The translations under genes and the position numbers were made by a program. DNA of 64,000 nt from Saprospiraceae bacterium (lineage in GTDB: Bacteria; Bacteroidota; Bacteroidia; Chitinophagales; Saprospiraceae), in the NCBI GenBank assembly GCA_016715465.1, contig JADKAA010000029.1, positions 1,550,001-1,614,000 on the forward strand. Reading direction: 5' to 3'. This document shows positions 33,745 to 43,382 of this stretch, piece by piece. Each line of letters opens with the position of its first letter. The stretch's first letter is position 1. Under the pieces are notes generated by a model that was given only the letters and a program-made list of their open reading frames with translations, was not told where the DNA came from and did no database searches.

Positions 33745-34395
33745 TTATTTTTTTCTAATCAACCATAGTCCATCCCTGATGGGAATAATGCAGGCATCTA
33801 CGCCGGGGTCAGAAGCAATTTTATTGTTTAATGTCCTTGTTTGGGTCGTAATGTTATCTGTAATTGTTTCATCTGCCACCTTTCCTTTCCAAAGCACATT
33901 GTCAATAAGTATCAGCGCGCCCGGCCTTAATGCTTCAAATGCCATATCATAATACAGTGCATTTGCTGTTTTATCTGCATCGATAAACACCAGATCAAAA
34001 TCGTATTCCCGTAATATGGATGGCATTAGTTCCGCAGCATTGCCCTCTATAAGTGCAATCCTGGCACCAAAACCAGCCTTACTGAAATTCACCCTGGCTA
34101 TCTCTGCCAACTCTGCATCCTTTTCAATGGTTACCACTTTGCCACCCTCACCAACAGCATCAGCAAAACACAGCGCTGAAAAACCGGTAAATGTACCAAT
34201 CTCCAGTACATGCTTTGCCCCGGATAAAAGTGCAAGGATTTTAAGCAATACACCCTGGTGCATGCCACTCATCATGTGCGGTTGCAATACAGAAAGATGG
34301 GTATTGCGCTCTAAAACAGATAAATCGGCGTGCAGTGGAGAGATGTGTTTTTCAAGATATGCTGTCATTCTGGTTTTTGGCATATTTTCCTGCAT
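33745..34395 (-). CDS. class I SAM-dependent O-methyltransferase (CCoAOMT/YrrM type)
   Basis: A 216-residue protein of the caffeoyl-CoA O-methyltransferase family. SAM motif I is VLEIGTFTGFSALCFADAVG, followed by VVTIEKDAELAEIARVNFSK and the metal-binding aspartates in DFDLVFIDADKTANALYY and LIDNVLWKGKVAD. Bacterial members methylate catechol-type or tRNA substrates; here the target cannot be named. The annotated ATG 34395 lies inside the upstream EamA gene; MPKTRMTAYLEKH at 34383 or MTAYLEKH at 34368 are possible too. In all cases the reading frames overlap, which implies translational coupling. Confidence 0.9.
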   Translation of the reverse strand: MQENMPKTRMTAYLEKHISPLHADLSVLERNTHLSVLQPHMMSGMHQGVLLKILALLSGAKHVLEIGTFTGFSALCFADAVGEGGKVVTIEKDAELAEIARVNFSKAGFGARIALIEGNAAELMPSILREYDFDLVFIDADKTANALYYDMAFEALRPGALILIDNVLWKGKVADETITDNITTQTRTLNNKIASDPGVDACIIPIRDGLWLIRKK

Positions 34396-35284
34396 GATAC
34401 AAGTCTTTTAAGAAGGGGTGAAAAAATACAATGGCAATGATGACCAATGATGCTGCGTAAAATATCGGTTTTAAGAACAAATGTTCTTTGAAGACAACAA
34501 AAGAGAGCAGTATGCCATATACCGGTTCAAGTCCGATTATAAGATTGGCTTCAAAAGCGCTTGCTCCTTTCAGCGCATTGACCGATAACCAAAATGCAAC
34601 ATTGGTACAAATCACAGACAAAGTCAGCATCAGCAGGATATTACTTATCCCAATGGGTGTGCTGGCAGCAACTCCATCCGTGAAATAAAAATAAATGGCA
34701 GCAGGTGTAGCGAATAAAAAGACACCCACAAATTCATAAAATGAGATCAGGGAAGGGGGAACTTCGTGCACTATTTTTTTATTCAGCACAGAAAACAATG
34801 CGGCGAGCAAGGCTGCCAATAATCCTATGACAAAGCCTATAATGCTGAAGTCAACGACACCACCAATCATTAAATATACAAACGGTATTATAACCATAGA
34901 AACAATGAGGTCAAACCGGTCTGTCCTGGTTCCACCTATCATGGGTTCGATTATACTGGTGAAAAGAGGGGTGAGCGACATACACATCAGTGCAATGGAT
35001 ACATGAGACAATTTTACCGCTCCATAAAAACAAAACCAGTGCAAGGCAATTATACAGCCTATGCCTAGGAGTTTTTTAACAGCAGAAAGGGTTATTGAAT
35101 GGAAACCTGGCTTTATCCACGAAAAAATCACCGCAAAAACTACCAATGAAATCAGCATTCTCCACCACACAATCATGATGGCATTCAACTGAATGGCTTT
35201 GCCCAACACAGCGGTGAGTCCAAAAAGGATAACCGCGATATGCAATTGTAATTTAGAGCTGAACATTTTCAATTTGGTCTTCAA
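34352..35284 (-). CDS. EamA/DMT-family transporter
   Basis: A 310-residue inner-membrane protein with about ten transmembrane segments in two EamA repeats. The first repeat starts LHIAVILFGLTAVLGKAIQ, with MIVWWRMLISLVVFAVIFSW; the second contains SLISFYEFVGVFLFATPAAI and EANLIIGLEPVYGILLSFVV with the conserved Glu-Pro motif. These permeases export small metabolites such as amino acids or purines, but specificity cannot be read from sequence. Its 3' end overlaps the O-methyltransferase by 44 bases; cotranslation may mean that the transporter handles a methylated product, which is speculation. Confidence 0.9.
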   Translation of the reverse strand: MKTKLKMFSSKLQLHIAVILFGLTAVLGKAIQLNAIMIVWWRMLISLVVFAVIFSWIKPGFHSITLSAVKKLLGIGCIIALHWFCFYGAVKLSHVSIALMCMSLTPLFTSIIEPMIGGTRTDRFDLIVSMVIIPFVYLMIGGVVDFSIIGFVIGLLAALLAALFSVLNKKIVHEVPPSLISFYEFVGVFLFATPAAIYFYFTDGVAASTPIGISNILLMLTLSVICTNVAFWLSVNALKGASAFEANLIIGLEPVYGILLSFVVFKEHLFLKPIFYAASLVIIAIVFFHPFLKDLYHAGKYAKNQNDSIS

Positions 35285-35442
35285 ATTCTGAATGACATAA
35301 GCTTAAAAGTATCTCTACCCGGAAAAGCTGCTGGTTTCTTCCGGATATGGCCTCAAAAATAATACAATTCACGCTAAATCAAATTTATGCTTAACCCCGG
35401 ACAAAATTCATTTGGGCATCCGCAAGTGCACCCTTGGAAGTT

Positions 35443-35483
35443 AAAAAAAAACAGCCCCACGATCCGAAGACGTGAGACTGTTT
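35443..35483 (-). terminator. rho-independent terminator of the giant adhesin gene
   Basis: Read on the minus strand: AAACAGTCTCACG, a short loop with a TTCG core, then CGTGGGGCTGTTT running into a T9 tract. The stem is about 13 bp with two G-U wobbles. It starts about 50 bases after the stop codon at 35534, exactly where the 23-kb transcript should end. Confidence 0.85.
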
Positions 35484-35533
35484 ATTGTGCTTAATAAGTA
35501 TTTTTAACTTACATCAGGCCAAAAACCCGCTTC

Positions 35534-38500
35534 TTATTCCAGAATAATCAATTTGTGGTTATAAGATGAACCTGCGACCTGAATATTTACCATGTACACA
35601 CCTGATGGTATGCCGCTAATGTCGGCTTTGAAATAATCCACATTCTGAGCAAGATTTGACTGAAGCAGGGTCATTACCAACTTACCTGCGTTGTCAAAAA
35701 TTCTTGCCTGAATCTGATCTCCTGTATTTCCGGTAACCTTAATGCTTACAAAATCAGTAGCCGGATTTGGATAAATGCTGGCCTGTCTGCTGCTCTGGTA
35801 TGGAACCTTAATGGTCACCACATCAGACAATGTTTCAGCACCGTCATAATCCACCTGTCTCAACTGATAGTAATACAGTTCCTGTGCATCTATCAACTTG
35901 TCATCCACAAAGTTATAGGTTAAAATTGCTGATGAGTTACCAGCTCCTTCTACTTTACCTATGGCTTCAAAGTTTTTACCATCCAAAGATCTCATCACTT
36001 CAAAATATTCATTGTTTACTTCACTGGCCGTAATCCACGTAAGGTCGTTGGTCTCGGCCCTGTCATTGTATTTGCCATAGAAATCAACCAATTCAACCGG
36101 AAGAATAACTTCCACTTTAATACCTGCATCCAGGTCTCTGATATGTTCGCCTGGCAACAACAATAAAGGAAGTGTCGTACCATTGATGAAGTCAACTACA
36201 TCGCTGTCAATCATATCATTGACTCCCGCATTAGGTGTTACGAAGATGTATCCCTGAGGCAGAGCCACTTTGATGTAATAGGTAGCTGACGGCAGTTTGT
36301 CGAACAAATACCAGCCTGGCTGACCATTGTCAGGGTTGTTTAGGGTCAACATCTGATTGACTACTGTATTGTTAGTTGCATCGAAAAGTGTAACCAAAAT
36401 GCCATTTACGCCGAGGTCCAATGGGTCCTGAATCGCATTATTCATGGTGCCTGTCTCCATATTCATATAGTCAATCCAGATATAATCACCAATACTAGCT
36501 TCCTCATAGATACCAAAGTCAACCGTGAAATCTCTTTCTGAAGCAGACAGGGTATAGATGGCAGTTGTATTGACACCCATGGTTCCGTCCACATCACTGT
36601 CCTTGGTATCGTCTCCTGGTTTATTTGCCGGAGTCTTGATGTAACCTGCAGGCACATCAAATTTCACATAATAATCACCAGGTGTAAGGAAGTCAAATGT
36701 ATAATACCCCTGCTTGGCCGGCATAAACGGATTGCTCATGGTTCTCATGGTATCTACAAGTGTGCCATTTGACCTATACAGGTAAACCTTCACATTGTTC
36801 ACACCACTTTCATTACCATCCTGAATGCCGTTTGCATTCTTATCATTCCAGACATAGTCGCCAATGGCACTTAATCTAAAGAATCCAAAGTCAACGGTGA
36901 GGTTCGTATTGGCATTTGCGTCTCCGTCATTGGTAGGTTCTCCATTGGAGGTAAGTGTTATCGCCCTGGAAATAAATCCTACAAATAAGCCTGGATCAAA
37001 GCCGTTGTCATCATTGTTTACGTCGTTATCCGGATCTGTAATCAGACCATTGCCGGTACTGGTGGTGTAGCTGTAGAGGATTTCCCCTGCCGCAAAGTTG
37101 GATGGTAATACCTGAACCACATAATGACCTGGCGCCAGGTTGGTAAATAGATATTGTCCATTAACATCGGTAACATCCCTGAGTCCGGTGTCGAAATCAG
37201 GTTGGCCATCATTATCAAGATCCTTCCAAAGTGCAACTTCTACTCCGATGAACGGCTGTTCTCCTACATCAAAATGACCAGAGTTGTTAAAGTCTTCCCA
37301 AACAAAATCCCCAAGAGACAGTGGTTGGTAAACCCCAGCATCAATTCTAAAGTCATTTTCGCCGGAAAGTATTACGATGCTATGTGAGTATCCTGTAAGG
37401 ATCCTGACATCGCTGTCATTGTTAACATCGTTAGCATCTGTTGTAAATCCGGTAATGTCTTCCTGTGTAAGCAAATACCCGGAAGGTAATTCGAAACCAA
37501 CAAGATATTTTCCTGGAGCCAAAGAACTAAACAAATAATACCCATCTCCACTTGGAGTTGTTTGAGTGGATGTTGTTAGAATTGAAGCACCATCTGGATT
37601 TCCATCTCCATTTGTATCCCTATACAATTTGACAGGTATATTGTTCACTCCTACTTCACCAACATCCTGGAGACCATTGCCATTTGCATCGAGCCATACC
37701 CTGTCACCTATGCTTGCCAATTCAAATAAACCAGCATCATAAGTTGGATTATGCTCTCCTGACACGAGTGTCTCTGGTCCTGCCTGTCCGTCAGCCGGAT
37801 TGACATCACTGTCGTTGACATCTGTACTGCCGGGTGCATCTTTTATGGTGAATGCATAGTTTGTAAGTGTACCAAAGGTAAGGTTATAAATGCCTGGAGC
37901 CAGATTGGCAAACTCATAGAATCCTGTCACATCTGTGATTGTAATTGCATCAAATGGTTGTCCTGTTCCAGTCGTACCATTCAGCAAAACAACAACATCT
38001 TCCAGACCGGGTTCACCTGGTTCCTGGATACCGTTACCATTCATATCTTCCCAAACAAAATCTCCAATTGAAGCTGGTTTATACAAACCCGCATCATAAG
38101 TAAGATTGATTTCCCCACTTACCAATACTTCTGCTGGCATTACGCCGGTTGCAGGATTGCTGTCACTGTCCTCAGTGTCGTCGCCTCCCCGGTCATTTGG
38201 AGTAAATTCGTATCCGGCAGGTTTTCCTACCACAACGGTATAAGTTCCTGGTACCAAGTCATTGAATTGGTAGAATCCCAGAGCATTAGTAAGCACCAAA
38301 GACGGCGGAACCAATACAGCTGGCGTTCCAAAATTCAATACTCCTGTGATGGAAACAATAGCGCCTTGGATAGCAGGTTCTCCTGCATCCTGAATGCCAT
38401 TACCATTGAGATCTTCCCATACAAAGTCGCCAATGCTTGCCAATTGGTAATAACCGGCATCAATGGAATTATCATTCTCTGCACTTTGAAGATCGATGAT

Positions 38501-39445
38501 ATGGCTTTCTCCAGTTGTTGGATTTACGTCACTGTCGGTAAAGTCAGAACCTTGATCCTGCGGTGACGAAACATAGCCTAACGGCTTGCCAAAAACAACT
38601 TTATATTGTCCAGCAGCCAGATTGGTAAAGTGATAGCTGCCATCTGATGCTGTTATGGTTGGCAGAACCGGATTGCCATTGGCGTTTGATACTGGGTTGC
38701 CAAGCACATTAGTAAGTGTCACTGTGACACCTGAAATTCCTGGTTCTCCTCCATCTTGCACTCCATTGGCATTGATATCATGCCAAACAAAATCTCCTAT
38801 TGAACCTGGTAAATCACCGCAGGCATCATCGGTGATGTCTGTTATATTGTCACTTGTCCAATCAAGTTCTGCTTTATTATACAAGCCTTGGCCTGGCCAA
38901 CTTCCTGGTCCATTACCAGCTACTTCACATGGATAGTAAATGTTATCACCAACAGGTGTTCCAGGTGTGAGATCAATAATCACATTAAAGCTCACATTGT
39001 AAGTATGGGTGTCTCCTGCACCTATGGTAATGTTTGTAGCAAGAGTAGTTGATCCCGATGTATTCATCGATCCACTTGCCTGTCCTGAAAAGAAACCACT
39101 CGTGATTACCACATCATTGTCAAACAATGGAGTATCCTTCAAATTATAAGTTCCGCTGGCACCACCAAGATTGCTTACCACTATAGAGTAATTGACTGTA
39201 AATGAACCATTCGGTTTAGGAATCACACTGTTAAAGTTCTTCACCATGGTGATGTAAGGAATGTCCCCACATGCATCATCCGCAATGTCAGTTATACCAT
39301 CACCTGTTCTGTCTACCTCTGCCTTGTTGTACAAGCCCTGTCCAGGTAAACTGCCCGGCCCATTGCCTATTACTTCACATGCTGTATAAACATTATCTCC
39401 TCCAGGTGAGCCCGGGGTAAGATCCATGCTTACGATAAAGCTCAC
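35534..39445 (-). CDS. adhesin segment 11 (C-terminal): last DUF11 repeat, SdrD-B domains, T9SS sorting domain
   Basis: About 1,300 codons carrying the end of repeat 29, repeat 30, and seven SdrD-B/Cna-B-like domains that open with SIGDFVWHDINANGVQDGGE, SIGDFVWEDLNGNGIQDAGE, SIGDFVWEDMNGNGIQEPGE, SIGDRVWLDANGNGLQDVGE, SLGDFVWEDFNNSGHFDVGE, AIGDYVWNDKNANGIQDGNE and SIGDYIWIDYMN. Each has Ca-binding-like D-x-N-x-N-G-x-Q-D loops. A spacer (LPVELVDFYGKYNDRAETND) common before T9SS domains follows, then the sorting domain with SIYPNPATDFVSIKV, AGKLVMTLLQ and GIPSGVYMVNIQ. The domain directs outer-membrane export through the Por machinery. The upstream frame joins at 39460, where GGTTGTCCCGC lacks a base present in other copies (GGTTGCTCCCGC). 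Confidence 0.9.
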   Translation of the reverse strand: MSFIVSMDLTPGSPGGDNVYTACEVIGNGPGSLPGQGLYNKAEVDRTGDGITDIADDACGDIPYITMVKNFNSVIPKPNGSFTVNYSIVVSNLGGASGTYNLKDTPLFDNDVVITSGFFSGQASGSMNTSGSTTLATNITIGAGDTHTYNVSFNVIIDLTPGTPVGDNIYYPCEVAGNGPGSWPGQGLYNKAELDWTSDNITDITDDACGDLPGSIGDFVWHDINANGVQDGGEPGISGVTVTLTNVLGNPVSNANGNPVLPTITASDGSYHFTNLAAGQYKVVFGKPLGYVSSPQDQGSDFTDSDVNPTTGESHIIDLQSAENDNSIDAGYYQLASIGDFVWEDLNGNGIQDAGEPAIQGAIVSITGVLNFGTPAVLVPPSLVLTNALGFYQFNDLVPGTYTVVVGKPAGYEFTPNDRGGDDTEDSDSNPATGVMPAEVLVSGEINLTYDAGLYKPASIGDFVWEDMNGNGIQEPGEPGLEDVVVLLNGTTGTGQPFDAITITDVTGFYEFANLAPGIYNLTFGTLTNYAFTIKDAPGSTDVNDSDVNPADGQAGPETLVSGEHNPTYDAGLFELASIGDRVWLDANGNGLQDVGEVGVNNIPVKLYRDTNGDGNPDGASILTTSTQTTPSGDGYYLFSSLAPGKYLVGFELPSGYLLTQEDITGFTTDANDVNNDSDVRILTGYSHSIVILSGENDFRIDAGVYQPLSLGDFVWEDFNNSGHFDVGEQPFIGVEVALWKDLDNDGQPDFDTGLRDVTDVNGQYLFTNLAPGHYVVQVLPSNFAAGEILYSYTTSTGNGLITDPDNDVNNDDNGFDPGLFVGFISRAITLTSNGEPTNDGDANANTNLTVDFGFFRLSAIGDYVWNDKNANGIQDGNESGVNNVKVYLYRSNGTLVDTMRTMSNPFMPAKQGYYTFDFLTPGDYYVKFDVPAGYIKTPANKPGDDTKDSDVDGTMGVNTTAIYTLSASERDFTVDFGIYEEASIGDYIWIDYMNMETGTMNNAIQDPLDLGVNGILVTLFDATNNTVVNQMLTLNNPDNGQPGWYLFDKLPSATYYIKVALPQGYIFVTPNAGVNDMIDSDVVDFINGTTLPLLLLPGEHIRDLDAGIKVEVILPVELVDFYGKYNDRAETNDLTWITASEVNNEYFEVMRSLDGKNFEAIGKVEGAGNSSAILTYNFVDDKLIDAQELYYYQLRQVDYDGAETLSDVVTIKVPYQSSRQASIYPNPATDFVSIKVTGNTGDQIQARIFDNAGKLVMTLLQSNLAQNVDYFKADISGIPSGVYMVNIQVAGSSYNHKLIILE

Positions 39446-41163
39446 ATTATACGTATGGGTTGTCCCGCTGCTATTGATGCATTTGTCGCCAAGGTTGTTG
39501 ATCCTGTCGTATTCATCGATCCACTCGCTTGTCCACTGTAAGTGCCACTGTTGATCTCCACATCGTTGTCAAACAATGGTGTGTCTTTCAGACTGTAACT
39601 TCCTGTCGCTCCACCTACATTGTTTACTACTATTGAGTAGTTTACCGTATAGGTACCATTCACATTGATGGTCACGCCCACAAAATTCTTAACCATGGTC
39701 ACATATGGAATGTCCCCACATGCATCATCCGTAATGTCGGTTACACCGTCGCCTGTCTTATCCAATTCTGCCTTGTTGTACAAGCCCTGGCCTGGCCAAC
39801 TGCCCGGTCCGTTGCCTACTACTTCGCACGCATAATAGATGTTATCGCCTATAGGTGTGCCTGGAGTAAGATCCATGCTTACGATGAAGCTCACATTATA
39901 CGTATGGGTTGCTCCCGCTGCTATTGATGCATTTGTCGCTAAGGTTGTAGATCCTGTCGTATTCATCGATCCACTCGCTTGTCCACTATATGTACCACTG
40001 TTAATCTCCACATCGTTGTCAAACATTGGGGTATCCTTCAGGCTGTAGGTGCCGGTTGCCCCTCCCTGGTTATTCACCACAACTGCGTAGTTGATTGTAT
40101 AGGTACCATTCGCATTGGTGGTCACGCCCACAAAATTCTTAACCATGGTCACATACGGAATGTCCCCGCATGCATCATCTGTTATATCGGTAATGCCATC
40201 TCCTGTCCTGTCTACCTCTGCCTTGTTGTACAAGCCCTGACCTGGCCAACTGCCCGGTCCATTGCCTACTACTTCGCACGCATAATAGATGTTATCGCCT
40301 ATAGGTGTGCCTGGAGTAAGATCCATGCTTACGATGAAGCTCACATTATACGTATGGGTTGCTCCCGCTGCTATTGATGCATTTGTCGCTAAGGTTGTAG
40401 ATCCTGTCGTATTCATCGACCCACTCGCTTGTCCACTATATGTACCACTGTTGATCTCCACATCGTTGTCAAACAATGGTGTGTCTTTCAGACTATAGCT
40501 GCCGGTTGCCCCTCCCTGGTTATTCACCACAACTGCGTAGTTGATTGTATAGGTACCATTCGCATTGGTGGTCACGCCCACAAAATTCTTAACCATGGTC
40601 ACATATGGAATGTCCCCACATGCATCATCCGTAATGTCGGTTACACCGTCGCCTGTCTTATCCAATTCTGCCTTGTTGTACAAGCCCTGGCCTGGTAAAC
40701 TGCCAGGTCCATTGCCTACTACTTCGCATGGTGTATATACATTATCTCCTCCAGGTGTACCCGGGGTAAGATCCATGCTTACGATGAAGCTCACATTATA
40801 CGTATGGGTTGCTCCCGCTGATATTGATGCATTTGTCGCTAAGGTTGTAGATCCTGTCGTATTCATCGATCCACTCGCTTGTCCACTATATGCACCACTG
40901 TTGATCTCCACATCGTTGTCAAACAATGGGGTGTCTTTCAGACTGTAGCTGCCGGTTGCCCCTCCCTGGTTATTCACCACAACTGCGTAGTTGATTGTAT
41001 AGGTACCATTCGCATTGGTGGTCACGCCCACAAAATTCTTAACCATGGTCACATATGGAATGTCCCCACATGCATCATCTGTAATATCGGTAATGCCATC
41101 TCCTGTCCTGTCTACCTCTGCTTTGTTGTACAAGCCCTGACCTGGCCAACTGCCCTGGGCCAT
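39442..41163 (-). CDS. adhesin segment 10: DUF11-like repeats 26-29
   Basis: Four nearly identical ~150-residue repeats of the late subtype, each reading PYVTMVKNFVGVTTNANG, TYTINYAVVVNNQGGATG, SYSLKDTPLFDNDVEINSG, a TTGSTTLATNASI strand and ending GDGITDITDDACGDI. Repeat 29 differs (VTINVNGTYTVNYSIVVNN). The 5' junction is at 41152-41160, where CCCTGGGCC replaces CCCGGTCC, a net gain of one base. Confidence 0.85.
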   Translation of the reverse strand: MAQGSWPGQGLYNKAEVDRTGDGITDITDDACGDIPYVTMVKNFVGVTTNANGTYTINYAVVVNNQGGATGSYSLKDTPLFDNDVEINSGAYSGQASGSMNTTGSTTLATNASISAGATHTYNVSFIVSMDLTPGTPGGDNVYTPCEVVGNGPGSLPGQGLYNKAELDKTGDGVTDITDDACGDIPYVTMVKNFVGVTTNANGTYTINYAVVVNNQGGATGSYSLKDTPLFDNDVEINSGTYSGQASGSMNTTGSTTLATNASIAAGATHTYNVSFIVSMDLTPGTPIGDNIYYACEVVGNGPGSWPGQGLYNKAEVDRTGDGITDITDDACGDIPYVTMVKNFVGVTTNANGTYTINYAVVVNNQGGATGTYSLKDTPMFDNDVEINSGTYSGQASGSMNTTGSTTLATNASIAAGATHTYNVSFIVSMDLTPGTPIGDNIYYACEVVGNGPGSWPGQGLYNKAELDKTGDGVTDITDDACGDIPYVTMVKNFVGVTINVNGTYTVNYSIVVNNVGGATGSYSLKDTPLFDNDVEINSGTYSGQASGSMNTTGSTTLATNASIAAGQPIRIM

Positions 41164-41767
41164 TGCCTACTACTTCGCACGCATAATAGATATTATCGCC
41201 TATAGGTGTGCCTGGAGTAAGATCCATGCTTACGATGAAGCTCACATTATAGGTATGGGTTGCTCCTGCTGCTATTGAAGCATTCGTTGCCAAGGTAGTT
41301 GATCCTGTCGTATTCATTGATCCACTCGCCTGGCCACTATATGTACCACTGTTGATCTCCACATCGTTGTCAAACAATGGGGTGTCTTTCAGACTGTAGC
41401 TGCCGGTTGCCCCTCCCTGGTTATTCACCACAACTGCGTAGTTGATTGTATAGGTACCATTCGCATTGGTGGTCACGCCTACAAAATTCTTAACCATGGT
41501 CACATATGGAATGTCCCCACATGCATCATCCGTAATGTCGGTTACACCGTCGCCTGTCTTATCTAATTCTGCCTTGTTGTACAAGCCCTGACCCGGTAAA
41601 CTGCCAGGTCCATTTCCTATTACTTCGCACGCATAATAGATGTTATCGCCTATAGGTGTGCCCGGGGTAAGATCCATGCTTACGATGAAGCTCACATTAT
41701 ACGTATGGGTTGCTCCCGCTGCTATTGATGCATTTGTCGCTAAGGTTGTAGATCCTGTCGTATTCAT
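41075..41767 (-). CDS. adhesin segment 9: DUF11-like repeats 24 (end) and 25
   Basis: One and a half repeats in frame (MNTTGSTTLATNASIAAGAT up to VVGNGPG); beyond 41160 the translation is out of frame. Sequence is almost identical to repeats 21, 22 and 26. The junction with the previous segment lies at 41855-41868, where the C-rich stretch reads GCCCCCCCTCG against GCCCCTCCCTGG elsewhere. Confidence 0.8.
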   Translation of the reverse strand: MNTTGSTTLATNASIAAGATHTYNVSFIVSMDLTPGTPIGDNIYYACEVIGNGPGSLPGQGLYNKAELDKTGDGVTDITDDACGDIPYVTMVKNFVGVTTNANGTYTINYAVVVNNQGGATGSYSLKDTPLFDNDVEINSGTYSGQASGSMNTTGSTTLATNASIAAGATHTYNVSFIVSMDLTPGTPIGDNIYYACEVVGNGPGQLARSGLVQQSRGRQDRRWHYRYYR

Positions 41768-41838
41768 CGATCAACTCGCTGGTCCACTATATGTACCACT
41801 GTTGCTCTCCCCATCGTTGTCAAACAATGGGGTGTCTT

Positions 41839-42033
41839 TCAGACTATAGCTGCCGGTTGCCCCCCCTCGTTATTCACCACAACTGAGTAGTTGATCGTAT
41901 AGGTGCCATTCGCATTGGTGGTCACGCCGGCAAAATTCTTAACCATGGTCACATATGGAAGGTCCCCACATGCATCATCCGTAATGTCGGTAACACCGTC
42001 GCCTGTCTTATCCACTTCTGCCTTGTTGTACAA
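41839..42033 (-). CDS. adhesin segment 8: start of DUF11-like repeat 24
   Basis: A short in-frame island (NKAEVDKTGDGVTDITDDAC, GDLPYVTMVKNFAGVTTNAN) between two frame breaks. Upstream, 42114 lacks a T (GTGCCGGAG against GTGCCTGGAG) and 42181 lacks a T (GCATTGTCG against GCATTTGTCG), so repeat 23 is read in pieces. Confidence 0.75.
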   Translation of the reverse strand: MYNKAEVDKTGDGVTDITDDACGDLPYVTMVKNFAGVTTNANGTYTINYSVVVNNEGGQPAAIV

Positions 42034-42317
42034 GCCCTGGCCTGGCCAACTGCCCGGTCCATTGCCTATTACTCCGCACGCATAATAGATGTTATCGCCT
42101 CTAGGTGTGCCGGAGTAAGATCCATGCTTACGATGAAGCTCACATTATACGTATGGGTTGCTCCCGCTGCTATTGATGCATTGTCGCTAAGGTTGTGGAT
42201 CCTGTCGTATTCATCGATCCACTCGCCTGGCCACTATATGTACCACTGTTGATCTCCACATCGTTGTCAAACAATGGGGTGTCTTTCAGACTGTAGCTGC
42301 CGGTTGCCCCTCCCTGG

Positions 42318-43382
42318 TTATTCACCACAACTGAGTAGTTGACCGTATAGGTACCATTCGCATTTGGTGGTCACGCCCACAAAATTCTTAACCATGGTCA
42401 CATACGGAATGTCCCCGCATGCATCATCCGTAATGTCAGTTATACCATCACCTGTCCTGTCTACCTCTGCCTTGTTGTACAAGCCCTGGCATGGCAAACT
42501 GCCCGGCCCATTGCCTATTAATCCACATGCTGTATATACATTATCTCCTCCAGCTGAGCCCGGGGTAAGATCCATGCTTACGATGAAGCTCACATTATAC
42601 GTATGGGTTGCTCCCGCTGCTATTGATGCATTTGTCGCTAAGGTTGTAGATCCTGTCGTATTCATCGATCCACTCGCTTGTCCACTATATGTACCACTGT
42701 TGATCTCCACATCGTTGTCAAACAATGGGGTGTCTTTCAGACTGTAGCTGCCGGTTGCCCCTCCCTGGTTATTCACCACAACTGCGTAGTTGATTGTATA
42801 GGTACCATTCGCATTGGTGGTCACGCCCACAAAATTCTTAACCATGGTCACATACGGAATGTCCCCGCATGCATCATCCGTAATGTCAGTTATACCATCA
42901 CCTGTTCTGTCTACCTCTGCCTTGTTGTACAAGCCCTGTCCAGGTAAACTGCCCGGCCCATTGCCTATTAATCCACATGCTGTATATACATTATCTCCTC
43001 CAGCTGAGCCCGGGGTAAGATCCATGCTTACGATGAAGCTCACATTATACGTATGGGTTGCTCCCGCTGCTATTGATGCATTTGTCGCTAAGGTTGTAGA
43101 TCCTGTCGTATTCATTGATCCACTCGCTTGTCCACTATATGTACCACTGTTGATCTCCACATCGTTGTCAAACAATGGTGTGTCTTTCAGACTGTAGCTG
43201 CCGGTTGCCCCTCCCTGGTTATTCACCACAACTGCGTAGTTGATTGTATAGGTACCATTCGCATTGGTGGTCACGCCCACAAAATTCTTAACCATTGTCA
43301 CATACGGAATGTCGCCACATGCATCGTCCGCAATGTCAGTTATACCATCACCTGTCCTGTCTACCTCTGCTTTGTTGTACAA
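42318..43382 (-). CDS. adhesin segment 7: DUF11-like repeats 21-23
   Basis: Two complete repeats and the start of a third, all of the TYTINYAVVVNNQGGATG subtype and nearly identical at the DNA level. The frame ends after VTT because of an extra T at 42364 (GCATTTGGTGG against GCATTGGTGG). The 5' junction lies near 43395, where GGCAGCTGCCC stands for GGTAAACTGCCC (one base lost). Confidence 0.82.
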   Translation of the reverse strand: MYNKAEVDRTGDGITDIADDACGDIPYVTMVKNFVGVTTNANGTYTINYAVVVNNQGGATGSYSLKDTPLFDNDVEINSGTYSGQASGSMNTTGSTTLATNASIAAGATHTYNVSFIVSMDLTPGSAGGDNVYTACGLIGNGPGSLPGQGLYNKAEVDRTGDGITDITDDACGDIPYVTMVKNFVGVTTNANGTYTINYAVVVNNQGGATGSYSLKDTPLFDNDVEINSGTYSGQASGSMNTTGSTTLATNASIAAGATHTYNVSFIVSMDLTPGSAGGDNVYTACGLIGNGPGSLPCQGLYNKAEVDRTGDGITDITDDACGDIPYVTMVKNFVGVTTKCEWYLYGQLLSCGE

